A stretch of 64,000 nt of DNA from Chlorobium sp. (GTDB taxonomy: Bacteria > Bacteroidota > Chlorobiia > Chlorobiales > Chlorobiaceae): contig JANQHB010000040.1 in the NCBI GenBank assembly GCA_028277225.1, positions 1-64,000 of the forward strand, read 5' to 3'. Shown one piece after another: positions 12,859 through 22,406 of the stretch. Numbering within the stretch: position 1 is the first letter of the stretch; each line of letters starts with the position of its first letter. The position numbers and the translations under genes are program-made. The notes beneath the pieces were generated by a model. That model did not search any database. It saw only the letters and a list, made by a program, of their open reading frames with translations, and was not told the DNA's origin.

Positions 12859-15395
12859 TTTTGTTTTTCCAGAACAGGCAGTATTCTTTTCAGGTCGTCG
12901 GCTTGTTCGATGAGCAGTTTTCTGAGCAGGGCCGGTAGCTCACCGCCGTTTGTTCTTTTCTTATCCAGGAAGGCTTCAATTGTATCGAGCATGTCCCGGG
13001 TTTTATGCCACTGAGGAAAGAGGATGTGGCCAAAGGCTCCGGCGTAATGGACATCTCGCTCGGTATAGATCTTTTCAACCGCTTCGAAAAACCGGTCGAC
13101 ATAGGGCGCCAGCAGATCCTTCTGTATGTGCCAGTGAAAGCCTTTCATTCCGTAGCGGAGGAAATCCGTGGAGCGGAAAGATTGTTCCGTGAACGCCTGC
13201 CAGCAGGTTTCCTTTTCTGTGCTGTCGGGCCTCGAGGCTTCAACCATAAAGGCTTTTTTCAGTCCAAGGTCGCTTTTATCCAGCTCTTTTTCGTTGCTGA
13301 ACAGCTCTTTGGCTTCAGCATGGCCGCAGGCCGTCAGGCGGGCAATGATGTTCCAGCGTTTTTCCTGGTCGATATCGAGTGATGCTATGGACTCGGTCCC
13401 TGTGACAAGGGTGTGCAGGTAATCCAGCTCATTGGGGAGGAAAGCGGTTTCAAGCAGGAGGCCGAACCAGATGATCTGCTCTTCTTCGCTGTTTTCAGGC
13501 CGCGCCAGGCGTTCGCGGGCCATGGCGTTGAGTCTGGGCATCCATATTTCTCTGTTTTCATCGGTCAGGTAGGTCGAGACGATGGCTTTGACCTTTGCGA
13601 TAATGTGGCTGTTGAGAATGGATAGATCCTTCTCTTTCAGGCCCAGTTCAATGCCCATCTCGATAAACTCGGTCGGTGCGAAGGCATTGTCGCGCACCAT
13701 CTGCCAGAGGCTGCCCCAGACGAGCCGCCGGGCAAACGGATCTTCAATGGTACAGAGTGACCTGCGGGCGGTGGCGATAGCATCCTGGCTGTAGAAGACT
13801 TTCACATAATCGTGATCGTGCGTATTGAGGATCACGAACGTGGTACCGGGTTTCAGCTGGGCCTCGGCGGTTTTTCCGTCAATAATGATCTTTTGGGTTT
13901 CATTTTCGGCGAGCGTGCCTCCGCTCTGACGGTAGCCGGTAAATTCGATGGCATGCTGCCGGATGAGGTTGTTGTCGGCCGAACCCAGCTGTTCGATCAA
14001 GAGCCTGCTGTCCTCGATGCTGCTCAAGAGAGCATTGACGCCGGTGGTCTCCAGCCACTGGCGGCTCCAGGCTACAATGTCGATACCGCTTTTTTCCGAC
14101 ATGATGGAAAGGAAATCATCCAGGGTGGTGTTCTTTTCGGCGAAACGTTTGAAGTATTGGCCAATGGCTGCGCGGAAGGCGTCATCGCCGATGAAGTACT
14201 GAAGCTGGCGTAGCACCGAGGCGCCCTTGGAATAGCTGATGCCGTCAAAATTGCTGAAAGCCTCGACGGTATCGCGGGCTGAAGCGGCTATGGGATGGGT
14301 GGTTGAATACTGATCCTGCTGATAGGCCCACTCTTTGCGGACATAAAAATGTTCCAGCGCATCACTGAAAAGCTTGCCCTTGGACATGGCGAAGTAGGAG
14401 AGGTAGTCGGCAAAGCTTTCGTTGAGCCAGAGGTCGTTCCACCATTTCATGGTCACCAGGTCGCCGAACCACATGTGCACCATCTCGTGGGTGATGGTAT
14501 TGGCGCGGTTCAGGTGCTCGCTGTAGAGCTTTTTATGACGGAAGACATAGTGTTCGCTGAAGGTGACGCAGCCCACATTCTCCATGGCCCCGAAATTGAA
14601 CTCCGGGACAAAAACCTGGTCGTACTTGTCGTACGGATAGGGGTAGTCGAAGTAGGCTTCCAGTGTGGCCATGGCTTCCCTGGTGATGGCAAAGATGTTT
14701 TCCGGGTCCATGTATTTTGCCAGAGACTTTCGGCAGTAAATCCCGAGCGGGAGCTGGTTGCAGTGATCTTCCCACCTGGTGTAAGGGCCCACAACCAGGG
14801 CAAAGAGATAGGTGGAAAAGACAGGCGTACGCTTGAACGCAATTGTGACCTGATCATCGTTCGTTCGGGTATGCTCAGGCAGGGTATTATGGATGTAGGT
14901 CCATTTTGAGGGTCCGTTCACCGTGAGCTGGTAAGAGGCTTTGATGTCGGGCTGATCGAAACACGGGAAGAGGCGGTGCGCGTCGTAGGGCTCGAAGTCG
15001 GTATGCATATACTCTGCACTGTCTTCGGGATCATGAAATTTGTGAAAGCCCGAACCGGTGTTGTCAAACAGGCTGGTGTAGGTGATCTCAAGCGTATTGC
15101 GCCCTTCTGTCAGATGATCTTCATCGAGATAGATGGCAAAATCACCCTTGAGATAGTTCTCCAGAGCCTTGCCGTTGAGCGTGACAGCATGGATCTCACT
15201 GGTGATGAGATCAAGCTTGAGGTACTCTGTACCGCCCCGGCGATAGTCTAACTCCACGATGCAGCGGCCCCTGTACTCGGCGGAGCGCTCTTCCAGGGTG
15301 AGTTCAAGGGTATAGCGGGCGTTTGAAACCAGACTGCTGCGGATTTCCGCCGCTTCCCTGGTGAGAATGTTTTCGGTATCTATGGAAAATGACAT
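12849..15395 (-). CDS. pepN: M1-family aminopeptidase N
   Basis: An 848-residue zinc aminopeptidase that removes N-terminal residues from peptides. The substrate-binding GAMEN motif (FNFGAMENVG, ~268) and the zinc motif HEMVH followed 18 residues later by the third ligand Glu (WLNESFADYLSYF) (~302-325) are both complete. An N-terminal beta-domain (residues 1-200), the catalytic domain and a long ERAP1-type helical C-terminal domain give normal length. No signal peptide is visible, so it is probably cytoplasmic. It is transcribed alone leftwards, and its 3' end abuts a dispersed repeat. Confidence 0.95.
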   Translation of the reverse strand: MSFSIDTENILTREAAEIRSSLVSNARYTLELTLEERSAEYRGRCIVELDYRRGGTEYLKLDLITSEIHAVTLNGKALENYLKGDFAIYLDEDHLTEGRNTLEITYTSLFDNTGSGFHKFHDPEDSAEYMHTDFEPYDAHRLFPCFDQPDIKASYQLTVNGPSKWTYIHNTLPEHTRTNDDQVTIAFKRTPVFSTYLFALVVGPYTRWEDHCNQLPLGIYCRKSLAKYMDPENIFAITREAMATLEAYFDYPYPYDKYDQVFVPEFNFGAMENVGCVTFSEHYVFRHKKLYSEHLNRANTITHEMVHMWFGDLVTMKWWNDLWLNESFADYLSYFAMSKGKLFSDALEHFYVRKEWAYQQDQYSTTHPIAASARDTVEAFSNFDGISYSKGASVLRQLQYFIGDDAFRAAIGQYFKRFAEKNTTLDDFLSIMSEKSGIDIVAWSRQWLETTGVNALLSSIEDSRLLIEQLGSADNNLIRQHAIEFTGYRQSGGTLAENETQKIIIDGKTAEAQLKPGTTFVILNTHDHDYVKVFYSQDAIATARRSLCTIEDPFARRLVWGSLWQMVRDNAFAPTEFIEMGIELGLKEKDLSILNSHIIAKVKAIVSTYLTDENREIWMPRLNAMARERLARPENSEEEQIIWFGLLLETAFLPNELDYLHTLVTGTESIASLDIDQEKRWNIIARLTACGHAEAKELFSNEKELDKSDLGLKKAFMVEASRPDSTEKETCWQAFTEQSFRSTDFLRYGMKGFHWHIQKDLLAPYVDRFFEAVEKIYTERDVHYAGAFGHILFPQWHKTRDMLDTIEAFLDKKRTNGGELPALLRKLLIEQADDLKRILPVLEKQKGK

Positions 15396-15473
15396 GTGCT
15401 CTGCTTTGTTGTTAGAATGATTTCTTTGCCGGATTGATGTATCGGTTACGGTTGTTCGGAAGCCTTGCCGGCG

Positions 15474-15689
15474 TTATTTCAGGTAAATGAGCGTTTTTGC
15501 GATCTGGTCCAGCACCCTGAGAACCTGGATGAGCGTGCCGAGGGTGACCGATTCGCCCCTTTTCGGCAGGCTGAGTGTCGAATGACTGATGCCGGCCTTT
15601 TCAGCGAGCGTATCCTGGGTTTTATTCTGTTCCAGCCGATAGTGCCGGACATACTTGCCGATTTGACCGACGGGAGCCTTGTCACTCAT
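15474..15689 (-). CDS. HTH (XRE/HipB-like) regulator, orphan
   Basis: A helix-turn-helix protein of 71 residues from the internal ATG (SDKAPVGQIGKYVRHYRLEQ start). A longer frame begins at 15788 inside sua5, but its extra residues look like a sua5 shadow. The HTH is NKTQDTLAEKAGISHSTLSLPKRGESVTLGTLIQVLRVLD, similar to HipB/Y4mF antitoxins. In those the motif is normally followed by a hipA toxin gene. Here the next gene downstream is pepN, so no toxin partner is present. It may be a remnant or a stand-alone regulator. Confidence 0.7.
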   Translation of the reverse strand: MSDKAPVGQIGKYVRHYRLEQNKTQDTLAEKAGISHSTLSLPKRGESVTLGTLIQVLRVLDQIAKTLIYLK

Positions 15690-15732
15690 TGCTATCCAGT
15701 TTTTGAGTGGTAAATCATTCGCTGTGTATCCG

Positions 15733-16680
15733 TCAGCCTTCTGCCGCGCGTTGCAGGCGGTCGCGGATGGCGTGGCCGATGCCTTCATCGGGCGGCACTT
15801 CGCAGTAGATCACCTCGATATGTTCCCTGTCGCATTCCCGGAAAAAGCTGAACAGCCTGTATGCGTAGTTGTCCGCATCGGAGCAGAGGGCAGTTTTGGC
15901 AGCATCTGCCGGCGGTTCCGATAAGCCGATCCAGGCGCTTTTTCTGCCGGGCTTTGATTGCTGGCTGTCCGGCCTGCAGAGTATCACGCGTGCGGCAGGG
16001 GTGTAGTGCGAGTATTTCAGGCCCGGACTTTTAGGTTGCCGAGTGTTTTCGGCCGGCGCTGATGCGGTGGTCTCGGGAACTGATGCCTTCAGTTCCGACA
16101 GGCTTATAGCCCCCCTTCGAAGGAGCCTGGGCGGATAGACGGAGCAATCGACAATTGTCGATTCCAGCCCGATGGTGCTTTGAGGGCCCTTCAGGACACA
16201 GCGGATTTTTCCTTTGAGATCTTCATGGACTGCCTGCCAGTCGGTCGAGCTTGGTCTGCCTGAAATGTTTGCCGATGGTGCAGCTACCGGATGGTTGCAC
16301 TGTTTGAGGAATGCGTGAGCGACGGGGTGAGCGGGACAGCGGATACCAACGGTCGACAGGCCTGCAGTGACAAGCGGAGAAACGTTCTCATTTTTTTTCA
16401 GGATAAGGGTCAGCGGACCGGGAAAAAAGCGGCGGATCAGCCGTTCGGCAGTTTCCGGGATTTCAAGGGCTACTTCCTGTATACGGCCGGGAGAGTCCAG
16501 ATGCAGGATCAGCGGGTTGTCGGGCGGTCTGCCTTTTGCGGTAAATATCTGCCGAAGTGCGGTATCGCTGGTCATATCTCCGCCGAGTCCGTAGACGGTT
16601 TCGGTCGGGAATGCGACAAGCTCGCCTTTGTTGAGCCATGATGCCGCAATACGGGGAGATTCTGTGACGATAGTTTCCAT
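15733..16680 (-). CDS. Threonylcarbamoyl-AMP synthase, Sua5 type
   Basis: Makes threonylcarbamoyl-AMP from threonine, bicarbonate and ATP for the t6A37 modification of ANN-decoding tRNAs. The YrdC domain is evident (KGELVAFPTETVYGLGGDMT, then KGRPPDNPLILHL and PVAAPSANISGRPSST), followed by the Sua5 C-terminal domain (SPGLKYSHYTPAA). That makes it the two-domain Sua5 form, 315 residues from ATG 16680. A longer frame to 16749 would overlap the preceding gene and adds no conserved sequence. It lies 43 bp downstream of the polyprenol kinase-like gene, probably in one transcript. Confidence 0.92.
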   Translation of the reverse strand: METIVTESPRIAASWLNKGELVAFPTETVYGLGGDMTSDTALRQIFTAKGRPPDNPLILHLDSPGRIQEVALEIPETAERLIRRFFPGPLTLILKKNENVSPLVTAGLSTVGIRCPAHPVAHAFLKQCNHPVAAPSANISGRPSSTDWQAVHEDLKGKIRCVLKGPQSTIGLESTIVDCSVYPPRLLRRGAISLSELKASVPETTASAPAENTRQPKSPGLKYSHYTPAARVILCRPDSQQSKPGRKSAWIGLSEPPADAAKTALCSDADNYAYRLFSFFRECDREHIEVIYCEVPPDEGIGHAIRDRLQRAAEG

Positions 16681-16723
16681 ACGATTGTTGTCTGTGCAAT
16701 ACCCGGAACAGATGCCGTCTGGC

Positions 16724-17386
16724 TCAGGGACATGCTTCGAGCAGTGCAAGGGCTTCCGGGAGGAAGAGAATATAGTAAAGATAGCAGGTCAATGCACTGA
16801 TGATCGGTATGGTGAGGTTATCGTCGATTTTAACTCTGTTGAGTCTTATCGGAAGTGCTTCAACCAGGGTTGCCACCAAAGCGGTGATGATACCGGCGGT
16901 CAGATCGAGACGAGGAATGATAACGGCAATCAGGAGTGATGTTACAAGGAATGCGAGGCTGCCCTCGTAGCTTTTGCTGCCAAACCGGTGGCGTCCGTAT
17001 TTTCGGCCGATCAATGCGGCCATCGTATCGGAGACGGCAACCATGGCAAAGCAGGTTATGGCAATGATCTTGGGAAAGAAGAAAACCAGGAGGAGAGCTG
17101 AGAGGGTAATGTTTGTCGCCCCGTTGAACTGTAAAGGTTTTTTTTCGAGTTCATGCTTTCGAAGCAATGGATCGAACGTATCATGGTACCACCGTGAGAG
17201 CGGAGGTACGAAATTTTTCATCAGGTCGACCACAAGAAAACCTGCAAACAGGATGGTCAGGAGAATAAGGGCAAGCTCTCTGGTTATGCTGCAGTAGATG
17301 AGCGCGATAGATACCGACGAGAGGTGTATGAGCTTGCGTGCGAGTTCATATCTGATGATTTCGCCACTTGTGTCACCGGGAGCCAT
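16724..17386 (-). CDS. CTP-dependent polyprenol/diacylglycerol (phytol/dolichol) kinase-like membrane protein
   Basis: A 220-residue protein with 6-7 hydrophobic segments and the SEC59/VTE5-type signature. It shows VSDTMAALIGRKYGRHRFGS, KSYEGSLAF, VEALPIRL and KIDDNLTIP. Proteins of this family phosphorylate isoprenoid alcohols or diacylglycerol using CTP. In a bacteriochlorophyll producer, a phytol/farnesol kinase role for alcohol salvage is attractive but is inference only. It is encoded upstream of sua5 on the same strand. Confidence 0.8.
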   Translation of the reverse strand: MAPGDTSGEIIRYELARKLIHLSSVSIALIYCSITRELALILLTILFAGFLVVDLMKNFVPPLSRWYHDTFDPLLRKHELEKKPLQFNGATNITLSALLLVFFFPKIIAITCFAMVAVSDTMAALIGRKYGRHRFGSKSYEGSLAFLVTSLLIAVIIPRLDLTAGIITALVATLVEALPIRLNRVKIDDNLTIPIISALTCYLYYILFLPEALALLEACP

Positions 17387-17400
17387 AGTGATGTGTTAAA

Positions 17401-17412
17401 CCTGAATTGAGC
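17401..17412. repeat. Solo end of the CCTGAACTGAGCG element family
   Basis: CCTGAATTGAGC lies 15 bp upstream of the kinase-like gene start. It matches the ends of the elements at 36644, 38546 and 39339. No opposite end was found nearby. The rest of the 17387-17686 spacer, divergent between two operons, shows nothing I can name. Confidence 0.35.
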
Positions 17413-17686
17413 GATTTTCGGTGCGGATTTTCCGGTTACGGCAGACAAGATAATCATCTGCGGAGAACATCGTGACAAAGCAGCGAAAAATATTCGTGAC
17501 ATCATGCGGCCCGGTTCAGGGGTATTATGATGCCGGATTATATCCGGGATGGTTCCCGGTATGTTTCTTCTGAGAACGTCACTTTTTTTGTTTGCCAAAT
17601 GGATTATCTTGATAACGCCATCTTTCTGGTTGGTAAAGGGAGTTGGCCCACCAGGTTTTTTCAACAAGGAGCATGCTTGTTTTTCG

Positions 17687-19252
17687 ATGCTGACTGAAAA
17701 GAGAAGAGTTGCGGCAATCGACCTTGGGACGAATTCTTTCCACATGGTGATTGTCGAGGAGAGTAAAGGTAAGGGTATAGTCGAAGTCGACAGGGTCAAG
17801 GAGATGATCTGTATCGGCCGTGGCAGTATTTCGACAAAGATGCTCGAAGCTTCGGCGATTGAGGCCGGGATAACAACCCTGAAGCATTTTCTCCTGCTTG
17901 CCGACCAGCATGGTGTCGTCAGGGAAAATGTCATTGCTTTTGCTACAAGTGCTATACGGGAGGCAAAAAACAGGGACGAATTTCTCCTGAAAGTAAGGGA
18001 CGAGACCGGTCTGAAGATCAAGGTGATCTCAGGTCTTGAAGAGGCCCAGTTTATCTACTACGGTGTACGCCATGCCGTGAAACTTGCCGCTGAACCCGAG
18101 TTGATATTTGATATCGGCGGCGGTTCGGTCGAGTTCATTATTGCCGATCAAAAGAAGCTTTATCTGCTTGAAAGCAGGAAAATCGGGGTGGCTCGTATGG
18201 CCGAACGTTTCATTACGACAGATCCGGTTTCCGATCAGGAACTCAGTCTGCTCGAACAGTTTTTCTCAGCGGAATTGTACTCTTCCGCTGAAAAATCCAG
18301 GGAGATGGAGATCAAAAGAGCGATTGCATCATCAGGGACGGCGCAGAATATCGCAAAGATGATACGTTCCATGAACGACCACGACGATGAGGGGACGACC
18401 AATCAGAGCGTTTTTACCCGAAAAGAGTTTCAGAAGCTCTACAAGGCGGTTACAGGTATGAGTGTTTCTGAAAGAAAAAAACTGACCGGCCTCGATGAGA
18501 AAAGGGTTGATCTGATTATTCCGGGACTGGTTCTGGTAAACATGATTTTTTCTCTTTTCAAGCTCAAGGAGATCGCGATTTCAGATTCCGCACTTCGGGA
18601 AGGCATGGTAATTCATTACCTCAAAACAACCTGGCCGGGAGCGGAACGGCAGGAACAGCTCAATATCCGGCGCGGGAGTGTTATCGAGCTGGGATATCGT
18701 TGCGACTGGGATCGTAAGCACTCTGAACAGATTGCAGAACTGAGTCTGCAGTTGTTCGATTGCCTTCAGTTCCTGCACGAGCTTGATACCCATGACCGGG
18801 AACTGCTTGAATATGCGGCGCTTCTCCATAATATCGGTACGTTCATCTCTATATCTTCCCATCACAAGCATAGCCAGTATATCATCCTGAACGGGGAACT
18901 CCGTGGATTTGCTCCTGCAGAGGTCCGAATTATAGCAAACGTTGCGAGATATCACAGGAAATCTCCTCCGTCGATGCGGCATGATGCCTACAGTCAGTTG
19001 AAACCGAGGCAGCGCAGGGTTGTCGATGTTCTCTCAGGCATTCTCCGGATTGCAAATGGCCTCGACAGGGGGCATCGTCAGTCGATCAGTTCGATCGAGG
19101 CCGAATGTTCCAGCAAGACCATTACGATCAGGCTGTTTTCACAGGTCAAACCCGAGATCGAAATGTGGGCTGCAGACAGGATGAAAACACTGCTTGAATC
19201 CGTACTTGATCGATCAATTCGTTTTGAAGCTGTTTACAGTGATGAAACGTAG
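17687..19252 (+). CDS. ppx: Ppx/GppA exopolyphosphatase / pppGpp phosphatase with C-terminal HD domain
   Basis: An actin-like-fold phosphatase: AAIDLGTNSFHMVIVE near the N-terminus, AFATSAIREAKN, and DIGGGSVEFIIAD. A C-terminal HD-type domain (LLEYAALLHNIGTFISISSH, then HSQYIILNG) gives the ~520-residue long form. It hydrolyses polyphosphate and possibly pppGpp. The start ATG 17687 directly precedes the conserved domain. The frame is open to 17549, but the extra hydrophobic residues are not family-like. Its 3' end overlaps pabB by 11 bp. Confidence 0.9.
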   Translation: MLTEKRRVAAIDLGTNSFHMVIVEESKGKGIVEVDRVKEMICIGRGSISTKMLEASAIEAGITTLKHFLLLADQHGVVRENVIAFATSAIREAKNRDEFLLKVRDETGLKIKVISGLEEAQFIYYGVRHAVKLAAEPELIFDIGGGSVEFIIADQKKLYLLESRKIGVARMAERFITTDPVSDQELSLLEQFFSAELYSSAEKSREMEIKRAIASSGTAQNIAKMIRSMNDHDDEGTTNQSVFTRKEFQKLYKAVTGMSVSERKKLTGLDEKRVDLIIPGLVLVNMIFSLFKLKEIAISDSALREGMVIHYLKTTWPGAERQEQLNIRRGSVIELGYRCDWDRKHSEQIAELSLQLFDCLQFLHELDTHDRELLEYAALLHNIGTFISISSHHKHSQYIILNGELRGFAPAEVRIIANVARYHRKSPPSMRHDAYSQLKPRQRRVVDVLSGILRIANGLDRGHRQSISSIEAECSSKTITIRLFSQVKPEIEMWAADRMKTLLESVLDRSIRFEAVYSDET

Positions 19253-21050
19253 CTTCTTCGGCAGCCGACACAGCGCATTGTTCGGCGGCAGATTTCTTGA
19301 GAAGAGCTCCGGCGGGTTTCTGCTGTTTGCTTCACCGTCCGAAGTTCTGGAACTGAGGTCCACAGATACGATCAGATCCTTTTTCGAAGAACTTGAAAAA
19401 CGGCTTTCTCTGGGATTCTGCCTGGCCGGATATGTTTCATATGAGGCAGGTTATGGATTCGAGAACTCCTTTTCTCAATCAAGGCGCAGCGATACTCGGC
19501 GAGGGCCGCCCCTTGCATGCTTTGGCGTCTATGATGAGCCGTTTTTTCTGACTCAGGAAGAGGGTGCAACGTTGTTGTCCGGTGATTTTGTGATTGATGA
19601 TCCATCGTTTGACCCGCCGATCAATGACTATACGGCAGCTGTACGTGAAATAAGGAAACAGATTGCTGCCGGAAATGTCTATCAGGTGAATTATACCGGG
19701 AGGTTCCGGTTCCGCTTCAGGGGGAGTGTGCCGGGCTTTTTCGGTCAGCTGATCGAACGACAGCCCGGGGCCTATCCTGCCTGGCTGGTAACCGATGCGG
19801 GCCACATTCTTTCCGTTTCTCCTGAACTGTTTTTCAGGAGTGCTGACGGCATTATCGAGACCCGGCCAATGAAAGGCACCGCAGAAAGGGGAAAGAGTCC
19901 TGCAGATGACATGAAGCGTCTGGAATGGCTGCAGGCAGACAGGAAAAACCTTGCAGAAAACCTGATGATCGTCGATCTGCTCCGCAATGATCTTGGGCGC
20001 ATCTGCCGGCCGGGCAGCGTCGAGGTGCCGGATCTTTTTGTCGGAGAAACATATCCGACACTGCATCAGATGGTCTCTTCAGTCAGAGGAGAACTGAAAC
20101 CTGAGACCTCGCTCTATGATATGTTCCGGGCCCTTTTTCCCTGCGGTTCTGTGACGGGCGCTCCGAAAATCAGGGCAATGCAGCTTATCGAAAAGCTTGA
20201 AGGTTCTTCGAGAGGTGTGTATACCGGTTCGACCGGGTTTATACTCCCGAAGCGGGCAATGTGTTTCAATGTTGCCATAAGGACCGTGGCGCTTTCTGGT
20301 GATCGGGGAGAGTATGGTGCGGGCAGCGGGATCGTGTGGGATTCCGAGCCGGAAAAGGAATTTGATGAATGCGCTTTGAAAACAGACATTCTTGACAACA
20401 AAATCCGGGAAGCGTTCGGCATTTTCGAAACCATGCTCTACAACGGAACGTACGTCTGGTTCGAAGAACACCTTGCACGTATGGCTCGATCAGCTCGCCA
20501 GCTCGGTTTTCTCTTCAATGATGGTGCCATACGCAAGCGACTCATCGATTTTGCCGAAACGGAGCTTTCCGGAACCGGGCGGTACAAGATTCGAATCGAA
20601 CTCTCTCGCGACGGCAGCCTTTCTCTGTTCTCTGATCCCCTTTCCTGCCATGTCACCGATAGTCCTCTCAGGGTGTGCAGGGCGTCGTATGTATCGGGTG
20701 CCGATGATTATTTCCGACGTCACAAAACGACCTTGCGCGGAGTGTATGACCGGATATACAGGAAAGCGATCGATGCCGGCTATGATGAAGTACTTTTCTG
20801 TAATGAGCGTGACGAAGTCACTGAAGGTGCAATCAGCAATATCCTCATTTACAGGAACGGACAGTATGTGACGCCTCCGCTTTCGTCTGGGCTTCTCGAT
20901 GGTATCTACAGGAGGTATTTTCTTGAGACCAGACTCAATGCACATGAGGCAGTTCTCGGCATTGATGAAATTGAGTCTGCTGATCTTTTTTATATATGCA
21001 ACTCTGTGAGGGGATTGCGAAGAGCGGTGCTTTGCAGTGAGGTCTTGTGA
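19242..21050 (+). CDS. pabB: Aminodeoxychorismate synthase component I fused to aminodeoxychorismate lyase (PabB-PabC)
   Basis: About 602 residues. Residues ~1-385 are a chorismate-binding PabB domain (GNVYQVNYTGRF, SPELFFRSADGIIETRPMKGTAERG, GSVTGAPKIRAMQLIEKLE). From ~390 on there is a PLP fold-IV aminotransferase-class domain (GIFETMLYNG; conserved Lys in RGVYDRIYRKAIDAGYDEVLF; EGAISNILI). Together they would take chorismate plus ammonia to aminodeoxychorismate and on to p-aminobenzoate for folate. A glutaminase subunit is not in the window. ATG 19242 overlaps ppx by 11 bp. folP, the next user of pABA, lies at 28 kb. Confidence 0.9.
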   Translation: MKRSFFGSRHSALFGGRFLEKSSGGFLLFASPSEVLELRSTDTIRSFFEELEKRLSLGFCLAGYVSYEAGYGFENSFSQSRRSDTRRGPPLACFGVYDEPFFLTQEEGATLLSGDFVIDDPSFDPPINDYTAAVREIRKQIAAGNVYQVNYTGRFRFRFRGSVPGFFGQLIERQPGAYPAWLVTDAGHILSVSPELFFRSADGIIETRPMKGTAERGKSPADDMKRLEWLQADRKNLAENLMIVDLLRNDLGRICRPGSVEVPDLFVGETYPTLHQMVSSVRGELKPETSLYDMFRALFPCGSVTGAPKIRAMQLIEKLEGSSRGVYTGSTGFILPKRAMCFNVAIRTVALSGDRGEYGAGSGIVWDSEPEKEFDECALKTDILDNKIREAFGIFETMLYNGTYVWFEEHLARMARSARQLGFLFNDGAIRKRLIDFAETELSGTGRYKIRIELSRDGSLSLFSDPLSCHVTDSPLRVCRASYVSGADDYFRRHKTTLRGVYDRIYRKAIDAGYDEVLFCNERDEVTEGAISNILIYRNGQYVTPPLSSGLLDGIYRRYFLETRLNAHEAVLGIDEIESADLFYICNSVRGLRRAVLCSEVL

Positions 21051-21180
21051 AGGATATTGACCGGTCTTTTCGGGGGCAAGGACAAGAGCGTCCCGGCAGT
21101 GACCGGTTGCGCTTCTTCAACATTCGATGTATATTTTTATAGTAACCCGTTTAAAAAAAATGCTTTAAAATATCTATGCC

Positions 21181-21627
21181 ATGCAAGATCATACGCCTGA
21201 TTTCAAAATACAGAATCTCTCGGCTCCGAACAGGGAGCTTGTCAGCGAGACTGTCCGTACACTCCTTGTCCGGCTGGCTGAAGACAAGCAGTTGATGTCG
21301 GATTCACTGCTTGAGTTCTGGGTGGAGGTTCCCGGAGTGAAACGCCCACGAGGTACCTACAGGGGCGGCTATCTCATGCCGGACAGTTTTATCGCGATCA
21401 CCGACTACTTTCAGGCTGAAAAATGGCCATTTGTTCCGGCCAAGCCCTATTGCGATGTCGATTGCGCATGGACCGAATTGTTTGATGAACTGTTTTACCA
21501 GATCGAAATATTTACTTCCCAGGTTGATTCTTCAAAAGGGATATCGCTTGAAATCTGGACCGGTCACAGAAACCGACCGGAAGGAGAGTGGATATACGCT
21601 GTTGACAGGAAGATCGAGCTTGTGTGA
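21181..21627 (+). CDS. Conserved-looking protein of unknown function
   Basis: A 148-residue soluble protein without a domain that I recognise. The sequence is compact and well-formed (VRTLLVRLAEDKQLMSDSLL, then WVEVPGVKRPRGTYRGGYLM and WTGHRNRPEGEWIYAVDRKI), with many aromatic and acidic residues and no membrane segment. An AT-rich upstream stretch (21130-21175) could hold its promoter. It is convergent with nth. Confidence 0.6.
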   Translation: MQDHTPDFKIQNLSAPNRELVSETVRTLLVRLAEDKQLMSDSLLEFWVEVPGVKRPRGTYRGGYLMPDSFIAITDYFQAEKWPFVPAKPYCDVDCAWTELFDELFYQIEIFTSQVDSSKGISLEIWTGHRNRPEGEWIYAVDRKIELV

Positions 21628-21708
21628 CTTCAGGGATCGCTCTATCTTTTGTCGCGAGTTCCGCATCGTGAAACGAGGTGAATGGTACGGAGCGAAAGTA
21701 ACTGCATT

Positions 21709-22344
21709 TCAGGCTGTTTTTTCAGGATAGCTGCATGCTTCCCGGATCTGACATTCATTGCAGAGGGGTTTTCTTGCTTTACACACATAGCGTCCATGCA
21801 GGACGAGGTAGTGGTGGAAATTGATGACGAGCCTTTCTGGAAGGATCGACAGAAGAGCATCTTCGGTATCCCGGGGTTTTTCCGTTTTTACCAGGCCCAC
21901 TCTGTTTGAAACTCTGTGTACATGGGTGTCGACCGGCATGACCGGTTGTGCGAAAGCGTTACTGAGTATGATGTTGGCAGTTTTTCTGCCTACCCCGGGC
22001 AGACTTTCGAGGGCTTCTCTTGAATCCGGGACAGCGCCGGAATAGGTGTCGACGAGGATCTTGCTTGCAGCAAGGATGTTTTTGGCTTTCGTATTGTAAT
22101 AGTTTATCTGGCGGATGATCGTTCTGATATCATCGAGCTCCATGCGACTCATGTTTGCTGCATCGGGTGCGGCGGTAAACAGTTCAGGCGTCACCGTGTT
22201 CACTTTCTTGTCTGTTGCCTGGGCTGCAAGCATGGTTGCGACAAGCAACTGGTAGGGTGTCGAGTAGTGCAGCTCGCTTTTTGGCGAGGGGTACTTGTTA
22301 GCCATCTCCCTTTCAATGTATGCTATCTGCTCCTGAACGTTCAT
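21709..22344 (-). CDS. nth: Endonuclease III (DNA glycosylase/AP lyase)
   Basis: Base-excision repair enzyme that removes oxidised pyrimidines. The helix-hairpin-helix and catalytic residues are complete: LPGVGRKTANIIL with the catalytic Lys, and VDTHVHRVSNRVG with the catalytic Asp. The C-terminal 4Fe-4S motif is C-x6-C-x2-C-x5-C (CKARKPLCNECQIREAC). The length of 211 residues from ATG 22344 is typical; an open frame to 22428 adds nothing conserved. It is last in a leftward gene block behind a phosphatase, separated from it by the 42-bp palindrome. Confidence 0.94.
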   Translation of the reverse strand: MNVQEQIAYIEREMANKYPSPKSELHYSTPYQLLVATMLAAQATDKKVNTVTPELFTAAPDAANMSRMELDDIRTIIRQINYYNTKAKNILAASKILVDTYSGAVPDSREALESLPGVGRKTANIILSNAFAQPVMPVDTHVHRVSNRVGLVKTEKPRDTEDALLSILPERLVINFHHYLVLHGRYVCKARKPLCNECQIREACSYPEKTA

Positions 22345-22406
22345 GCTGATTGTACTGTGTTGGCTGACCGGGTAAACTTTTCCTGTTTGTTCGTGAAAAT
22401 GTCCAT

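Noticed and set aside
19242..21050. Assembly error joining pabB and pabC
   Set aside because: The frame is continuous and the junction (KIREAFGIFETMLYNG) is as seen in natural PabB-PabC fusions.
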